This document shows positions 16,346 to 25,972 of a DNA stretch of 64,000 nucleotides, in pieces. The position numbers and the translations under genes were made by a program. Under the pieces are notes generated by a model. It saw only the letters and a list, made by a program, of their open reading frames with translations, had not been told where the DNA came from and did no database searches. Positions within the stretch are counted from its first letter, which is position 1; every line of letters begins with the position of its first letter. This DNA is from Alphaproteobacteria bacterium (lineage in GTDB: Bacteria; Pseudomonadota; Alphaproteobacteria; Micropepsales; Micropepsaceae). The stretch is taken from the NCBI GenBank assembly GCA_947473475.1, contig CANJBZ010000003.1:120542-184541 (forward strand), written 5' to 3'.

Positions 16346-18244
16346 ATGCCGCTGAACATTGAAACTTTCAACAACGCCGTCGGCGGCAACGCTTTCTATA
16401 AAGCGGTGACGCATCCGCTCGCCGCCGAGCCGGCGCGGGCGCTGCTTGCCAAATTGCGCAGCAGCGGACCGGTTGCGATTTACGATCCGCACAATCTGCT
16501 GGCGGCGTTCGACGCGCTATTCCCGCTGGACCGTATCGAAATTGCAGGGCTCTTTGTCCAGGACGTCAGTCACATCGGACGTACATTTCGTGGCAATGCC
16601 GCGCGCGCCGTGACCGAGCTTGCGGACTGTCATGCGCCTACCGTGCTTGTCGCCGGCTTCGATACCGCGCGCGCCGATCAGCACATTAAGCCGCTGGTCA
16701 ACGGCGCGTCGATGCTGAGCTTCGATGCGATGCGCCTGCCGGACGATATGCTGTCCGACAAGGGGCGTTATCTCTCCAATCTGAATTTCGCGACGAATTT
16801 CGCCTTTTTCCGCGACAGCGACGGGCACCACACACGCATCGTGACAGCCAATTACTGGTCCGCGTACGGAGGAAGAGTCGGTCATATCTGGTTCTCTCTG
16901 TTCGACCAAGGCGGCAAGGTAATCGCGCAATGGAAAGACCCATTGCCGGAAGCCAACGGTGCGGTGGTGATCGACAGCCGCGAGGTGCGGGCGCGCTTCT
17001 CGCTTCCGGCCTTTACCGGGCAGCTTTTCCTGCATGTCGTGGGCGCGGCGGGCCACGATGTCGTCAAATACGCGCTCGACACCTATGGCGATGCCGAAGA
17101 CGTTCTCTCCTGCACGCATGACGCCAATTCCTGGCCTGCGAACCGCTATGCCGGCTTGCCCGCGCCTGCCGTCGACGAAGAGGTGGTGCTGTGGGTGCAG
17201 AATGCGCACCCCAATCCGATTGCTGCCGGGGAGATTGGCTTCAATCTGATGGGCGATGACAATGTTGCGCATCTGAACGAGCCCGTCGGCGGGTTCGCGA
17301 CACGCCGTTTGAGCGCGGCGGAACTCCTGCCGCATGCGCGTTGGCCGCAGCAGATCGAGATTCGCGCGGGCAAACATTTGGTGCGTCCGCGCTATGAGGT
17401 GCTGCGCCAGAACGGCCGTCAGCGTATGGCGCACCCCAATGTCGAACGCGAAGATTTGAAACTGGACGAGAAGCTGCCGCAACTTAGTGCGCTGCTCGGC
17501 AAGGGGTTCATTCTGCCCGCGCCGGTGCTGCCCGTCGATCGTTTCCGCAGCATTGTTTTGCCGACGCCGATGTCCACCGCGCAGGCGCATCTGCCCGTGA
17601 AGCTGGTGATCTATGACGGCGCGGGACGCAAAGCCGCCGAGCAGAGCTTTGGCAATCTCAAACGATCCGATTCTGTTGCGCTGGCCGCGAACGAACTTCT
17701 GAACGGGCGGATCGAAGGCGGCTACGGCCACATGGAGCTGCTCTACGATTTCGACGCCGGACAGGATGCCGACGGTTGGCTGCACGCGCTGTTCCGTTAC
17801 GAAGACCTGGATACCGGCCATACTGCTGAGACAAGTTTCGGCGGGCACGTGTTCAACACGCTTGTTACCTACAAGAGCGAGCCGCAATCTTATAAAGGCC
17901 CGCCGCCCGGATTATCGACGCGCCTGTTCCTTCGTGTCGGTCCGCCGCCACTCGATACGCTGTGTCATCTGATATATCCGGCCTCGCGCGATTGGCATCC
18001 GGTGTCCGACACAGTGCTGATGCTGATGTCAGCTAAAGGTCAGGAAGTTGCACGCAAGCAGTTGCAGATCGCCTGCGGCGGGTCACACCTGTGGCGCTTC
18101 AATGAGACCTTCAACGCGGCGGAACGCGAAACGGCGGGCGCGAATTGCTACGTCCTGATCCGCGATACGACCTGCCGGCTGTTCGGCTATCACGGCCTCG
18201 TCGGCGGCCGGGCCTTTAGCCTGGACCACATGTTTGGGTTCTGA
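16346..18244 (+). CDS. Conserved-looking large protein of unknown function
   Basis: 632 residues, not recognised. There is no signal peptide or membrane helix. Residues 1-130 look like a small alpha/beta domain (VAIYDPHNLLAAFDALFPLDRIEIAGLFV then VLVAGFDTAR). From about 145 onward the protein is mostly beta and reads like repeated beta-sandwich modules (NYWSAYGGRVGHIWFSLFD; LPVKLVIYDGAGRKAAEQS; LFLRVGPPPLDTL). It is bracketed by a 2OG oxygenase and an ELM1-like protein and overlaps the latter by 11 bases, so the three are very probably one operon. A cytosolic surface-assembly or glycan-related role is possible but only inferred. Confidence 0.72.
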   Translation: MPLNIETFNNAVGGNAFYKAVTHPLAAEPARALLAKLRSSGPVAIYDPHNLLAAFDALFPLDRIEIAGLFVQDVSHIGRTFRGNAARAVTELADCHAPTVLVAGFDTARADQHIKPLVNGASMLSFDAMRLPDDMLSDKGRYLSNLNFATNFAFFRDSDGHHTRIVTANYWSAYGGRVGHIWFSLFDQGGKVIAQWKDPLPEANGAVVIDSREVRARFSLPAFTGQLFLHVVGAAGHDVVKYALDTYGDAEDVLSCTHDANSWPANRYAGLPAPAVDEEVVLWVQNAHPNPIAAGEIGFNLMGDDNVAHLNEPVGGFATRRLSAAELLPHARWPQQIEIRAGKHLVRPRYEVLRQNGRQRMAHPNVEREDLKLDEKLPQLSALLGKGFILPAPVLPVDRFRSIVLPTPMSTAQAHLPVKLVIYDGAGRKAAEQSFGNLKRSDSVALAANELLNGRIEGGYGHMELLYDFDAGQDADGWLHALFRYEDLDTGHTAETSFGGHVFNTLVTYKSEPQSYKGPPPGLSTRLFLRVGPPPLDTLCHLIYPASRDWHPVSDTVLMLMSAKGQEVARKQLQIACGGSHLWRFNETFNAAERETAGANCYVLIRDTTCRLFGYHGLVGGRAFSLDHMFGF

Positions 18245-19196
18245 TCCTGCGACGCGCTCTTGCTGGGTCGTCACCGACGGCAAAGCGGGCATGGAAAGCC
18301 AGTGCGTCGGGCTCGCCGAAGCATTGGGCCTTTCTCCCATTGTAAAGCGCGTCGCTTTGCGCGCGCCGTGGAAGCAGCTCACGCCCTATTTGCGTATCGG
18401 CGGTTATGCCCAATTCGCACCCGGCAGCGATCCGTTGCTGCCGCCCTGGCCGGACCTTCTCATCGCCACTGGCAGACACAGCATTGCGGCTTCGCTGCTG
18501 GTGCGGCGCTTGTCCGGCGGGCGCACGAAGACGGTGCAGTTGCAGGATCCGGCGATCAGTCCGTCGCATTTCGATCTGGTTGTCGTGCCGCGCCACGACC
18601 GTCTGTCGGGCGCCAATGTCGTTTCCACGCGCGGCGCGCTGCATCGGATTACGCCTATGGTCTTGGCCTCTGGCGCCGAACGGCTTCAATCGCGCGTGGC
18701 CGCGTTGCCCTCGCCCTATATCGGTGTGCTGATCGGTGGTTCAAACGCGGCCTACAAGCTTGGACCGGACGAGATGAGGCCGTTGGCGCAGCAGCTTGCG
18801 GCCTCGGCGCGCGCGAAAAATGCCAGCCTGCTTATTACCCCTTCACGCCGAACGGATGCCGAAGCGCTTCGCGTGCTGCAAGAAGCATTGGCGGGCTTGC
18901 CGCATTTTCTGTGGGACGGGCAGGGCGATAATCCCTATTTCGGAATTTTGGGATTGGCGGATTATCTCGTCGTCACCTGCGACTCCGTGAACATGGTGTC
19001 CGAGGCCGCAAGCACGGGGAAACCTGTGTATGTGGCCGATTTGCCGGGTGGCTCGGACAAGTTTGGACGTTTCCACCGCGCCATGCGCGAGGACGGCATC
19101 ACGCGGGCGTTTGCGGGGGTGCTGGAAGATTATTCTTACGTTCCACCTGATGACATGTCGGTGGTTGCGGCTCGCGTCAACCGGCTGTCTTCTTAG
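18234..19196 (+). CDS. ELM1-family protein (GT-B-like fold, mitochondrial fission ELM1 homologue)
   Basis: 320 residues matching the bacterial ELM1/COG3660 family: CWVVTDGKAGMESQCVGLAEALG at the N-terminus, PDLLIATGRHSIAASLLVRRL, the conserved IGGSNAAYKL, and VTCDSVNMVSEAASTGKPVYV near the C-terminus. The last motif resembles the nucleotide-sugar site of MurG-type glycosyltransferases, and members often sit near envelope genes. The plant homologue links to mitochondrial fission; the bacterial activity is not established. It overlaps the unknown 632-residue gene, so partnership is likely. Confidence 0.85.
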   Translation: MGSDPATRSCWVVTDGKAGMESQCVGLAEALGLSPIVKRVALRAPWKQLTPYLRIGGYAQFAPGSDPLLPPWPDLLIATGRHSIAASLLVRRLSGGRTKTVQLQDPAISPSHFDLVVVPRHDRLSGANVVSTRGALHRITPMVLASGAERLQSRVAALPSPYIGVLIGGSNAAYKLGPDEMRPLAQQLAASARAKNASLLITPSRRTDAEALRVLQEALAGLPHFLWDGQGDNPYFGILGLADYLVVTCDSVNMVSEAASTGKPVYVADLPGGSDKFGRFHRAMREDGITRAFAGVLEDYSYVPPDDMSVVAARVNRLSS

Positions 19197-19219
19197 AGGT
19201 TGTTTGGCGAGGGCGTGCG

Positions 19220-19295
19220 TCCTTCGAGGCCCGCGCGCTGTTTGGTATGCGTGCAACCTTCATCTCTGCGCGCGCGCCGGGCGCCTCAGGATGAC
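19220..19295. repeat. Imperfect inverted intergenic repeat
   Basis: TCCTTCGAGGC at the left and GCCTCAGGATGA at the right form an imperfect inverted pair, of the TTCGAG/CAGGATGA type scattered in many alphaproteobacterial genomes. It occupies the gap between the ELM1 and TauE genes. Confidence 0.4.
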
Positions 19296-19376
19296 GGACA
19301 TTGTTGCTGTGCCACACGACGAACAGAGTTGCCCTGCCCGGCGGACCGTGCGAAGCACGGCGCAGGGGACAACACT

Positions 19377-20135
19377 TTGACGCTCTCGCAGTTTCTTTTT
19401 CTTCTCGCGACAGGGTTTCTGGCGGGCACATCGAACGCGCTCGTCGGAGGCGGCACGCTGTTTTCGTTTCCGGTGCTGCTGGCGTCCGGCTTGTCTCCGA
19501 TCATTGCGAACACAACGGCAAAGATCGCGTTGGTCCCTGGGGCGGCAACCTCGGCTTACGCCTATCTGCCGGAGTTGAAGCGGGTCCGGCATACGCTTCC
19601 GCTGCGCATGGCCGTTGCCGTGGTTGGTGGCCTGATCGGCGCGGTTCTGCTGCTGGTCTCCGGCAATTCGATCTTCTTCTATTTCGTGCCCTGGCTCCTT
19701 GCGTTTGCGACAGTGCTGTTTGCGTGCGCCAAGCCATTGGTGCGCTGGCTCAGGCGTGCCGCGCATGGACAGCGCAATGAGAAGCAATTGCTCGGCACCG
19801 AATTTGTCTGCGCGATCTATGGCGGCTATTTCGGTGCGGCCATCGGCATCTTCATGCTCGCTTCGATGGCGCTGGCGGGCGAGGAAGATGCGCAGAGCAT
19901 GAATGCGCAACGCAATTTCCTGGTGTGCTTCAACGGCGGTGTGGCTGCCTTGCTTTTCGCCGTCACCGGCATCGTCAATTGGCCCGTTGCCCTCATTGTC
20001 ATGGCCGGGTCGGTGTCGGGCGGTTACATCGGTGCGAAGCTAACGAAGCTCGTCCCCAATCAATGGCTGCGCCACCTCATAACGGCAGCGGGCGCCATTT
20101 TTACGGTCTATTATTTCATCGAAGCCTATGGCTGA
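19377..20135 (+). CDS. Sulfite exporter TauE/SafE family membrane protein
   Basis: About 252 residues from a TTG at 19377, preceded by GGGGA. The protein has around seven to eight membrane helices. Family motifs are FLAGTSNALVGGGTLFSFPVLL near the N-terminus and its weaker second copy GGYFGAAIGIFMLASMAL after the midpoint, with GSVSGGYIGAKLTKLVPNQWLR near the end. TauE/SafE proteins export sulfite, sulfoacetate or related small anions; the substrate here is unknown. It is followed seven bases later by a CoA transferase gene. Confidence 0.85.
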   Translation: MTLSQFLFLLATGFLAGTSNALVGGGTLFSFPVLLASGLSPIIANTTAKIALVPGAATSAYAYLPELKRVRHTLPLRMAVAVVGGLIGAVLLLVSGNSIFFYFVPWLLAFATVLFACAKPLVRWLRRAAHGQRNEKQLLGTEFVCAIYGGYFGAAIGIFMLASMALAGEEDAQSMNAQRNFLVCFNGGVAALLFAVTGIVNWPVALIVMAGSVSGGYIGAKLTKLVPNQWLRHLITAAGAIFTVYYFIEAYG

Positions 20136-20141
20136 TCGCTC

Positions 20142-21347
20142 ATGTTCCCACTGCTGAACGGCATCCGCATTATCGATTTCACGACCACCTACCTCGGTCC
20201 CTATGCGACCCAGTTCCTGGGCGACATGGGGGCCGATGTGGTTAAGGTCGAACCGCTGGAAGGCGATGTCGGTCGCTCACCCCGGCCAAGCCGTTCGCCG
20301 GACATGGGGGCGGGGTTTCTCAACACCAACCGCAACAAGCGCTCGCTCGCGCTCGACTTGCGTACAGCCGATGGCCGGGCCATCGCCGCCAAGCTGATCG
20401 CGGGGGCCGATGCGGTGGTGCACAACATGCGTCCCGCGGCGGCCGCGAAACTTGGCGTGTCCTTCGAGGATGCCAAAAAGATCAATCCGGGCATTGTCTA
20501 TTGCTATGCGCCGGGTTTCGGCCAGGACGGCCCCTATGCCGCCGAGCCCGCCTATGACGACATCATCCAGGCCATGTGCGGATTGGCGAAGCTGAACGCC
20601 GACTCCACGGGCGCGCCACGCTTTTTACCGTCCATCGTGGCGGACAAGGTGGTTGGACTGCACCTCGCCTTTGCCATCGCGAGCGGGCTGGTGCATCGCC
20701 TGAAAACGGGTGAGGGCTGCGCGGTCGAAGTGCCGATGTTCGAAACCATGGTGGCGTTTCTCTTCGTGGAGCACCTGTCGGGCCACACCTTCGATCCGCC
20801 GCTGGGCCCACCGGGTTACGAGCGCATGCTGGCGAAGAACCGCCGTCCTTACAAAACCGCCGATGGCTACATCGCGATCATGCCCTACACGACGCAGCAA
20901 TGGGCCCGGTTTCTGGAATGCGTCGGGCGGGCGGACTTGCTGAAAGAACCCTGGGTCCAGGATCCGGTGAAACGCAGCGCCAATGTGGACGCCCTGTATC
21001 AGGTGATTGTGGATAGCGCCCCGGCCCGGACCACCGCCGCGTGGTTGGACGTGCTGCGGGAGGCCGACATCCCCTGCGGGCCGGTAAACGGGTTCGATGA
21101 GTTGTTCGCCGAAAGCCACCTTAACGCGGTTGGGCTGTTCCAGCCCGTGGCGCATCCGACCGAAGGCATGCTGACGGCGGCCCGCTCCCCGTTCCGGTCA
21201 CCCGGCATGGAACGGCAAGCCGACGGCCCGGTCCCCAAAATCGGGCGCCACAGCCGCGAAATCCTGGCCGGGGCAGGGTATTCGGCGGAAGCCATCGCGG
21301 ACTTGGTTGCGCGGCGAATCATCGGCATTTCCGGCGAGGCCGATTGA
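20142..21347 (+). CDS. CaiB/BaiF family (class III) CoA transferase
   Basis: 401 residues. It begins LLNGIRIIDFTTTYLGPYATQFLGDMGADVVKVE split over the typical family opening, and contains NRNKRSLALDL, the catalytic aspartate region PAYDDIIQA (Asp139 by position aligns with Asp169 of formyl-CoA transferase), and FLPSIVADKVVGLH. It moves CoA between carboxylic acids through a mixed anhydride on the aspartate. The donor and acceptor are unknown. It follows the TauE gene closely; a role in carboxylate degradation is reasonable. Confidence 0.9.
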   Translation: MFPLLNGIRIIDFTTTYLGPYATQFLGDMGADVVKVEPLEGDVGRSPRPSRSPDMGAGFLNTNRNKRSLALDLRTADGRAIAAKLIAGADAVVHNMRPAAAAKLGVSFEDAKKINPGIVYCYAPGFGQDGPYAAEPAYDDIIQAMCGLAKLNADSTGAPRFLPSIVADKVVGLHLAFAIASGLVHRLKTGEGCAVEVPMFETMVAFLFVEHLSGHTFDPPLGPPGYERMLAKNRRPYKTADGYIAIMPYTTQQWARFLECVGRADLLKEPWVQDPVKRSANVDALYQVIVDSAPARTTAAWLDVLREADIPCGPVNGFDELFAESHLNAVGLFQPVAHPTEGMLTAARSPFRSPGMERQADGPVPKIGRHSREILAGAGYSAEAIADLVARRIIGISGEAD

Positions 21348-21473
21348 GCCGAATCGCGTTCTGGTCAAGTCAACATTCTTTCGCAGTTGCAGCATACGGC
21401 TTTTGACGTATAGGCGAAGGAACGTGGGGCGTTAAAATAATTTTAGCAGTTTGGCCTGTATTGGGACATCTAA

Positions 21474-21539
21474 GCCCCGGCAGGGCCTCAGAAAAAGCGG
21501 GCGTGAGAGATTGTGATGCTCAAAAGCACCACCCGGGGC
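21474..21539 (+). ncRNA. Candidate structured leader RNA upstream of the beta-barrel gene
   Basis: GCCCCGG (21474-21480) pairs with CCGGGGC (21533-21539). Inside it lies a hairpin at 21513-21532 (GTGATGCT, loop CAAA, AGCACCAC, one mismatch) and a weaker CTCA/TGAG pair at 21487-21490 and 21504-21507, giving a three-way-junction outline. An AAAGGAG follows at 21541. It matches no riboswitch class I know. This 265-base gap has no other gene except a possible 16-codon ORF at 21594-21644. Confidence 0.35.
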
Positions 21540-21593
21540 GAAAGGAGCCTTGTTGCGGAAGCTTCATTTCCTATCTGGGTCCAAGCTGGTAAA

Positions 21594-21644
21594 ATGAACA
21601 AGGCTGGCATCCATGCCGGTTGGAGTCGTGGGGACTATGCGTAG
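21594..21644 (+). CDS. Possible short upstream ORF overlapping the beta-barrel gene start
   Basis: ATG at 21594 opens [16 protein letters not shown], and its TAG (21642-21644) overlaps the ATG at 21637 of the next gene. Such an overlap could couple translation. There is no strong Shine-Dalgarno and the peptide has no recognisable family, so it may be chance. Confidence 0.2.
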   Translation: MNKAGIHAGWSRGDYA

Positions 21645-22683
21645 TCGGGTTGCATTAGCGGCATTCTTGCTTGCCGGCGCTGTTTGGGCGCCGCTGGCTC
21701 ATGCTGCCACGCCGGGACTGCCGCTCCTGAAGCTGGCGCCTGCAGTATCGGTTTCCGGTGACCGTACCGCTCACCTCGTGAATTTCAATCTTGGCGGCAT
21801 GTTGGCATCCGGGTTGCTGCAGGATGTTACCGCGCTGCACCCCACCGCCATCGGCGTTGCGCGCGGGGTTCAGCTTGAACTGTCGCGTGGCCGCAATTGG
21901 GACCCGTATGCGGACCTGTTCCCGGCCACCGCGTCTTTGAATTCCGCCTACCTCAGTGGCACCCACACCTCCCTGACGGCGCGTTTTGCGCTCGGGCGCG
22001 ATGTGACGTTCGACGCCAGCCATGTGTCTCTAGGCCTTGGCGCGCTCTCCGATACGCAGCCGAACGAGCTCGCCCGCAATCTGGCGGCGCGTAGCGGCGT
22101 CGATCTGCGCAATGTGGGCACGACGACCGCCAATCTGAATTGGAACGTCAGCGACTGGGCCGGTGTGGCAATTACCGCATCGCACGGAAACGGCAATGCG
22201 CCGCTCCTCAGCAACGTGCCGGCTTCGCTGCGCGGTGCGGGTGCGTCGGGCAGCTCGGCGTTGGGGATATCGGCCCGCGTCGGTTTCGGCGAAGGCTGGG
22301 TGACCACGCTGACCTATGCGGAAGGCATCACGCAGGTCGATTTGAGCCGGGATAAGTTGATCAGCTCCGGTGACGCGCTGCGGTCACAGGCCTATGGCAT
22401 CGGCTTGGCGAAGAAGGGGCTGTTCGGCGACGACGCGCTGGGCATCGCTCTGTCGCGTCCCCTGCAAATCGCGCCGGGCACCAGCGCGCTTGGCGCCCTG
22501 AATACCAATTTCGCGCTGGCCAACACGCAGGCCCGTGAATCCGATGTCGAACTCGGTTACGTGACCACGTTCATGGATGGCACGCTCGCCTTGCAGGCCA
22601 ACGCCGCCTATCAGGTGAACGCGGCCGGCACGCGCGGCCAAAACGCCTTGGCCGGCGTCGCCAGAGCCAAGCTGAACTTCTAA
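21637..22683 (+). CDS. Secreted outer-membrane beta-barrel-like protein
   Basis: 348 residues. A signal peptide is clear ([19 protein letters not shown], cleavage before ATPG). The rest alternates amphipathic strands with glycine and asparagine turns and ends ARAKLNF; a terminal phenylalanine is the usual barrel-assembly signal. It resembles the translocator end of large autotransporters but has no passenger domain, so it may be a stand-alone barrel or a remnant. The ATG at 21637 has GGGG close upstream and puts the signal peptide at the very start; an ATG at 21613 is an alternative. Confidence 0.65.
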   Translation: MRSRVALAAFLLAGAVWAPLAHAATPGLPLLKLAPAVSVSGDRTAHLVNFNLGGMLASGLLQDVTALHPTAIGVARGVQLELSRGRNWDPYADLFPATASLNSAYLSGTHTSLTARFALGRDVTFDASHVSLGLGALSDTQPNELARNLAARSGVDLRNVGTTTANLNWNVSDWAGVAITASHGNGNAPLLSNVPASLRGAGASGSSALGISARVGFGEGWVTTLTYAEGITQVDLSRDKLISSGDALRSQAYGIGLAKKGLFGDDALGIALSRPLQIAPGTSALGALNTNFALANTQARESDVELGYVTTFMDGTLALQANAAYQVNAAGTRGQNALAGVARAKLNF

Positions 22684-22789
22684 AACCGCCTATAACGCGC
22701 AGAGAGCGGCGAACGGCGTATTCGCTACTCGCCATTCGCTTATGCGCGATGCTACAACCCCGCCCCATTTCGCCCGAGGAGTGCCCGCC

Positions 22790-24448
<1,659 letters not shown>

Positions 24449-24452
24449 TTCC

Positions 24453-24526
24453 ACCCTCCCCTTGAGGGAGGGTCGAACCGTCTAGGTGGCGAAGCCGCCT
24501 GACGGTTCGGGGAGGGGGCGGGACAC
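24453..24526. repeat. Palindromic intergenic repeat (CCCTCCCC/GGGGAGGG type)
   Basis: CCCTCCCCTTGAGGGAGGGTCGAA begins the element, AACCGTC and GACGGTT form an inner inverted pair, and TTCGGGGAGGGGGCGG closes it. It resembles half of the element at 44213-44357. It lies just after ettA and may act as its terminator. Confidence 0.6.
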
Positions 24527-24528
24527 TC

Positions 24529-24747
24529 TCACCCGCCGCACCGCGCGGCACTTTCCGCCGCGAGCGCGGCCATCCTCTTTGGCTCCGCCCAATCCGGCGA
24601 AATTTTTATCACCGCTTCGAACTCGGACTGTGCCGCCCTGAAATATCGGCATGCATTCGAAATGTCGCCCGCCGCTTCCGACAATTGCCCGAGCTTGGCG
24701 GTGCTGACCGCGAGATCGACTCGTGCTTGTGCGCTGGTGGGGTCGGC
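24529..24747 (-). pseudogene. C-terminal remnant of a tetratricopeptide-like protein
   Basis: About 72 minus-strand codons read like a protein tail: TSAQARVDLAVSTAKLGQLS, CRYFRAAQSEFEAVIKISPDW and ALAAESAARCGG. The helix-turn-helix spacing suggests TPR repeats. Upstream of 24747 the same frame becomes the antisense of a LOG-family fragment, so the 5' part of this gene is missing. There is no start codon in the homologous part. It is best read as one side of a rearrangement junction. Confidence 0.6.
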
Positions 24748-25020
24748 TTTGGCACCCTGGACGAGTTGTTCGAGCTGCTGACGCTGATGCAAACGGTCAA
24801 GATGCCGCGCATCCCCGTGGTTCTTGTCGACAAGCAGTACTGGAACAGCATCATCAACTTCGAGCGCCTTGCCGAAGAACAGATGATCTCTCCCGGCGAT
24901 CTCGATCTCTTCGGTTACGCGGATAACGCCGAAAGTGCATGGACCGAACTGCTCCGCCTTGGCCTTAAGGCCGGGCCACGACCGGCGGGTTATCCGTCGC
25001 TCCCTCCGAATACGGTGTAG
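24745..25020 (+). pseudogene. C-terminal remnant of a LOG-family (lysine decarboxylase-like) protein
   Basis: From GFGTLDELFELLTLMQTVKM onward the frame matches the second half of LOG/TIGR00730 proteins (cytokinin riboside 5'-monophosphate phosphoribohydrolase-like): the GGxGTxxE motif, IPVVLVDKQYWNSIINF and ISPGDLDLFGYADNAESAW. The N-terminal half with the nucleotide-binding strands is absent; upstream residues are the antisense of a TPR tail. The gene is therefore 5'-truncated and not expected to make active enzyme. Confidence 0.8.
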
Positions 25021-25142
25021 CCAATGCCGCCTGGACAAAGATGCACCAGTCTCTTTTCCCGGCGAATGCGTTTCCCTGTCACCGCGGGCTCACTTCACCG
25101 TTTTCACGCAGCCACTCGTCCAGCTTTACCGGAGGTGAACAT

Positions 25143-25361
25143 ATGTCCGAAGACCTGACAAACGACCAGATCGCAGTCCTATGTGCTGTTGGTGAGGGCG
25201 ACCGCGAGCACCTCACACATGACAGGAAACACGATCTGGAATGGCTTATCTTCGCCGGTTACGCGGAGCCCGAGGAGAGTAGTTCCGGGTCAGGCTTTAA
25301 ACTGACCGCCAAGGCAATCGAGTTTCTTGGCAAACGTGGTGTCGGGTTGAACGAAGGGTAA
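25143..25361 (+). CDS. Small hypothetical protein
   Basis: 72 residues, starting at an ATG with GGAGG seven bases upstream, which makes it a convincing gene. The sequence (LTNDQIAVLCAVGEGDREHL, then LEWLIFAGYAEP and FKLTAKAIEFLGKRG) looks like a compact winged-helix: helices followed by a polar turn and a strand. That could be a DNA-binding or protein-interaction module. No family is recognised. It stands alone after the LOG remnant. Confidence 0.65.
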   Translation: MSEDLTNDQIAVLCAVGEGDREHLTHDRKHDLEWLIFAGYAEPEESSSGSGFKLTAKAIEFLGKRGVGLNEG

Positions 25362-25463
25362 AGGGATCAACCGCCGGATTCTTGCTAACGGCGGTTCTAT
25401 AGAGGCCGCAGAAACCCACTCTGCCCCCAATTCGTCCAGGGAAGTCTCCTGCTCTTGAATAGC

Positions 25464-25910
25464 TCAGTTACATACGGCGCTTGAAACAATTTCGTATTGC
25501 GCAACGTCACGTGGATCAGGTAACGGCTTGTGCTTGATGATATACATCATTGTAGGGCCTTCGTTGATCGAGCCTGGGCCATAAAGGTGCCCGGTCAGAG
25601 GGCTATTGTAGACCTTGAAAAGAGCTTTGAACTGCGCTGGTACGGGCTCCTTGGCGTTTATGATCTGTAGTGGCTCAATATTCCATATTTCCGAAAGCCA
25701 CGGATCAGTATCTGTGGGGGTATCTATGGAAGGGCCAATATGGTCATAACTAGGCTGCCCTATCAGGAAGGCGCTTGCAGTGCGTTCCAACTCGGGCGAA
25801 TAGAACAGGATATTCGTAAGCTCACACGGCCGATAAATCCTTTCCGTACAACTAGAAAGGAAAAGTAGCGAGACGACGCGCAGATATCGATGAGTTGCGT
25901 GAGTTGTCAT
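25464..25910 (-). CDS. Hypothetical lipoprotein
   Basis: 148 residues. The N-terminus carries a short hydrophobic stretch with a lipobox, VSLLFLSSC, with the modifiable cysteine at residue 21. The mature part has no recognised domain; it contains PSIDTPTDTDPWLSEIWNIEP and closes with a cysteine-containing tail (SSAVCN). There is no clear Shine-Dalgarno before the ATG. The lower GC content of this gene compared with its neighbours may indicate recent arrival. Likely inner- or outer-membrane anchored in the periplasm. Confidence 0.5.
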   Translation of the reverse strand: MTTHATHRYLRVVSLLFLSSCTERIYRPCELTNILFYSPELERTASAFLIGQPSYDHIGPSIDTPTDTDPWLSEIWNIEPLQIINAKEPVPAQFKALFKVYNSPLTGHLYGPGSINEGPTMMYIIKHKPLPDPRDVAQYEIVSSAVCN

Positions 25911-25972
25911 CGTGGGATTACACTAATAAGTAACACTTGGCGGCAGAGTGAATTTCTTCGCTGAAGCGCCAC

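Noticed and set aside
16517..17887. 456-codon minus-strand frame
   Set aside because: Antisense of the unknown 632-residue gene; His/Arg-rich composition of a GC-rich shadow frame and no ribosome site.
21474..21539. Known riboswitch (TPP, glycine, cobalamin, SAM, c-di-GMP)
   Set aside because: None of the conserved core sequences of those classes is present, so it is kept only as an unassigned structured leader.
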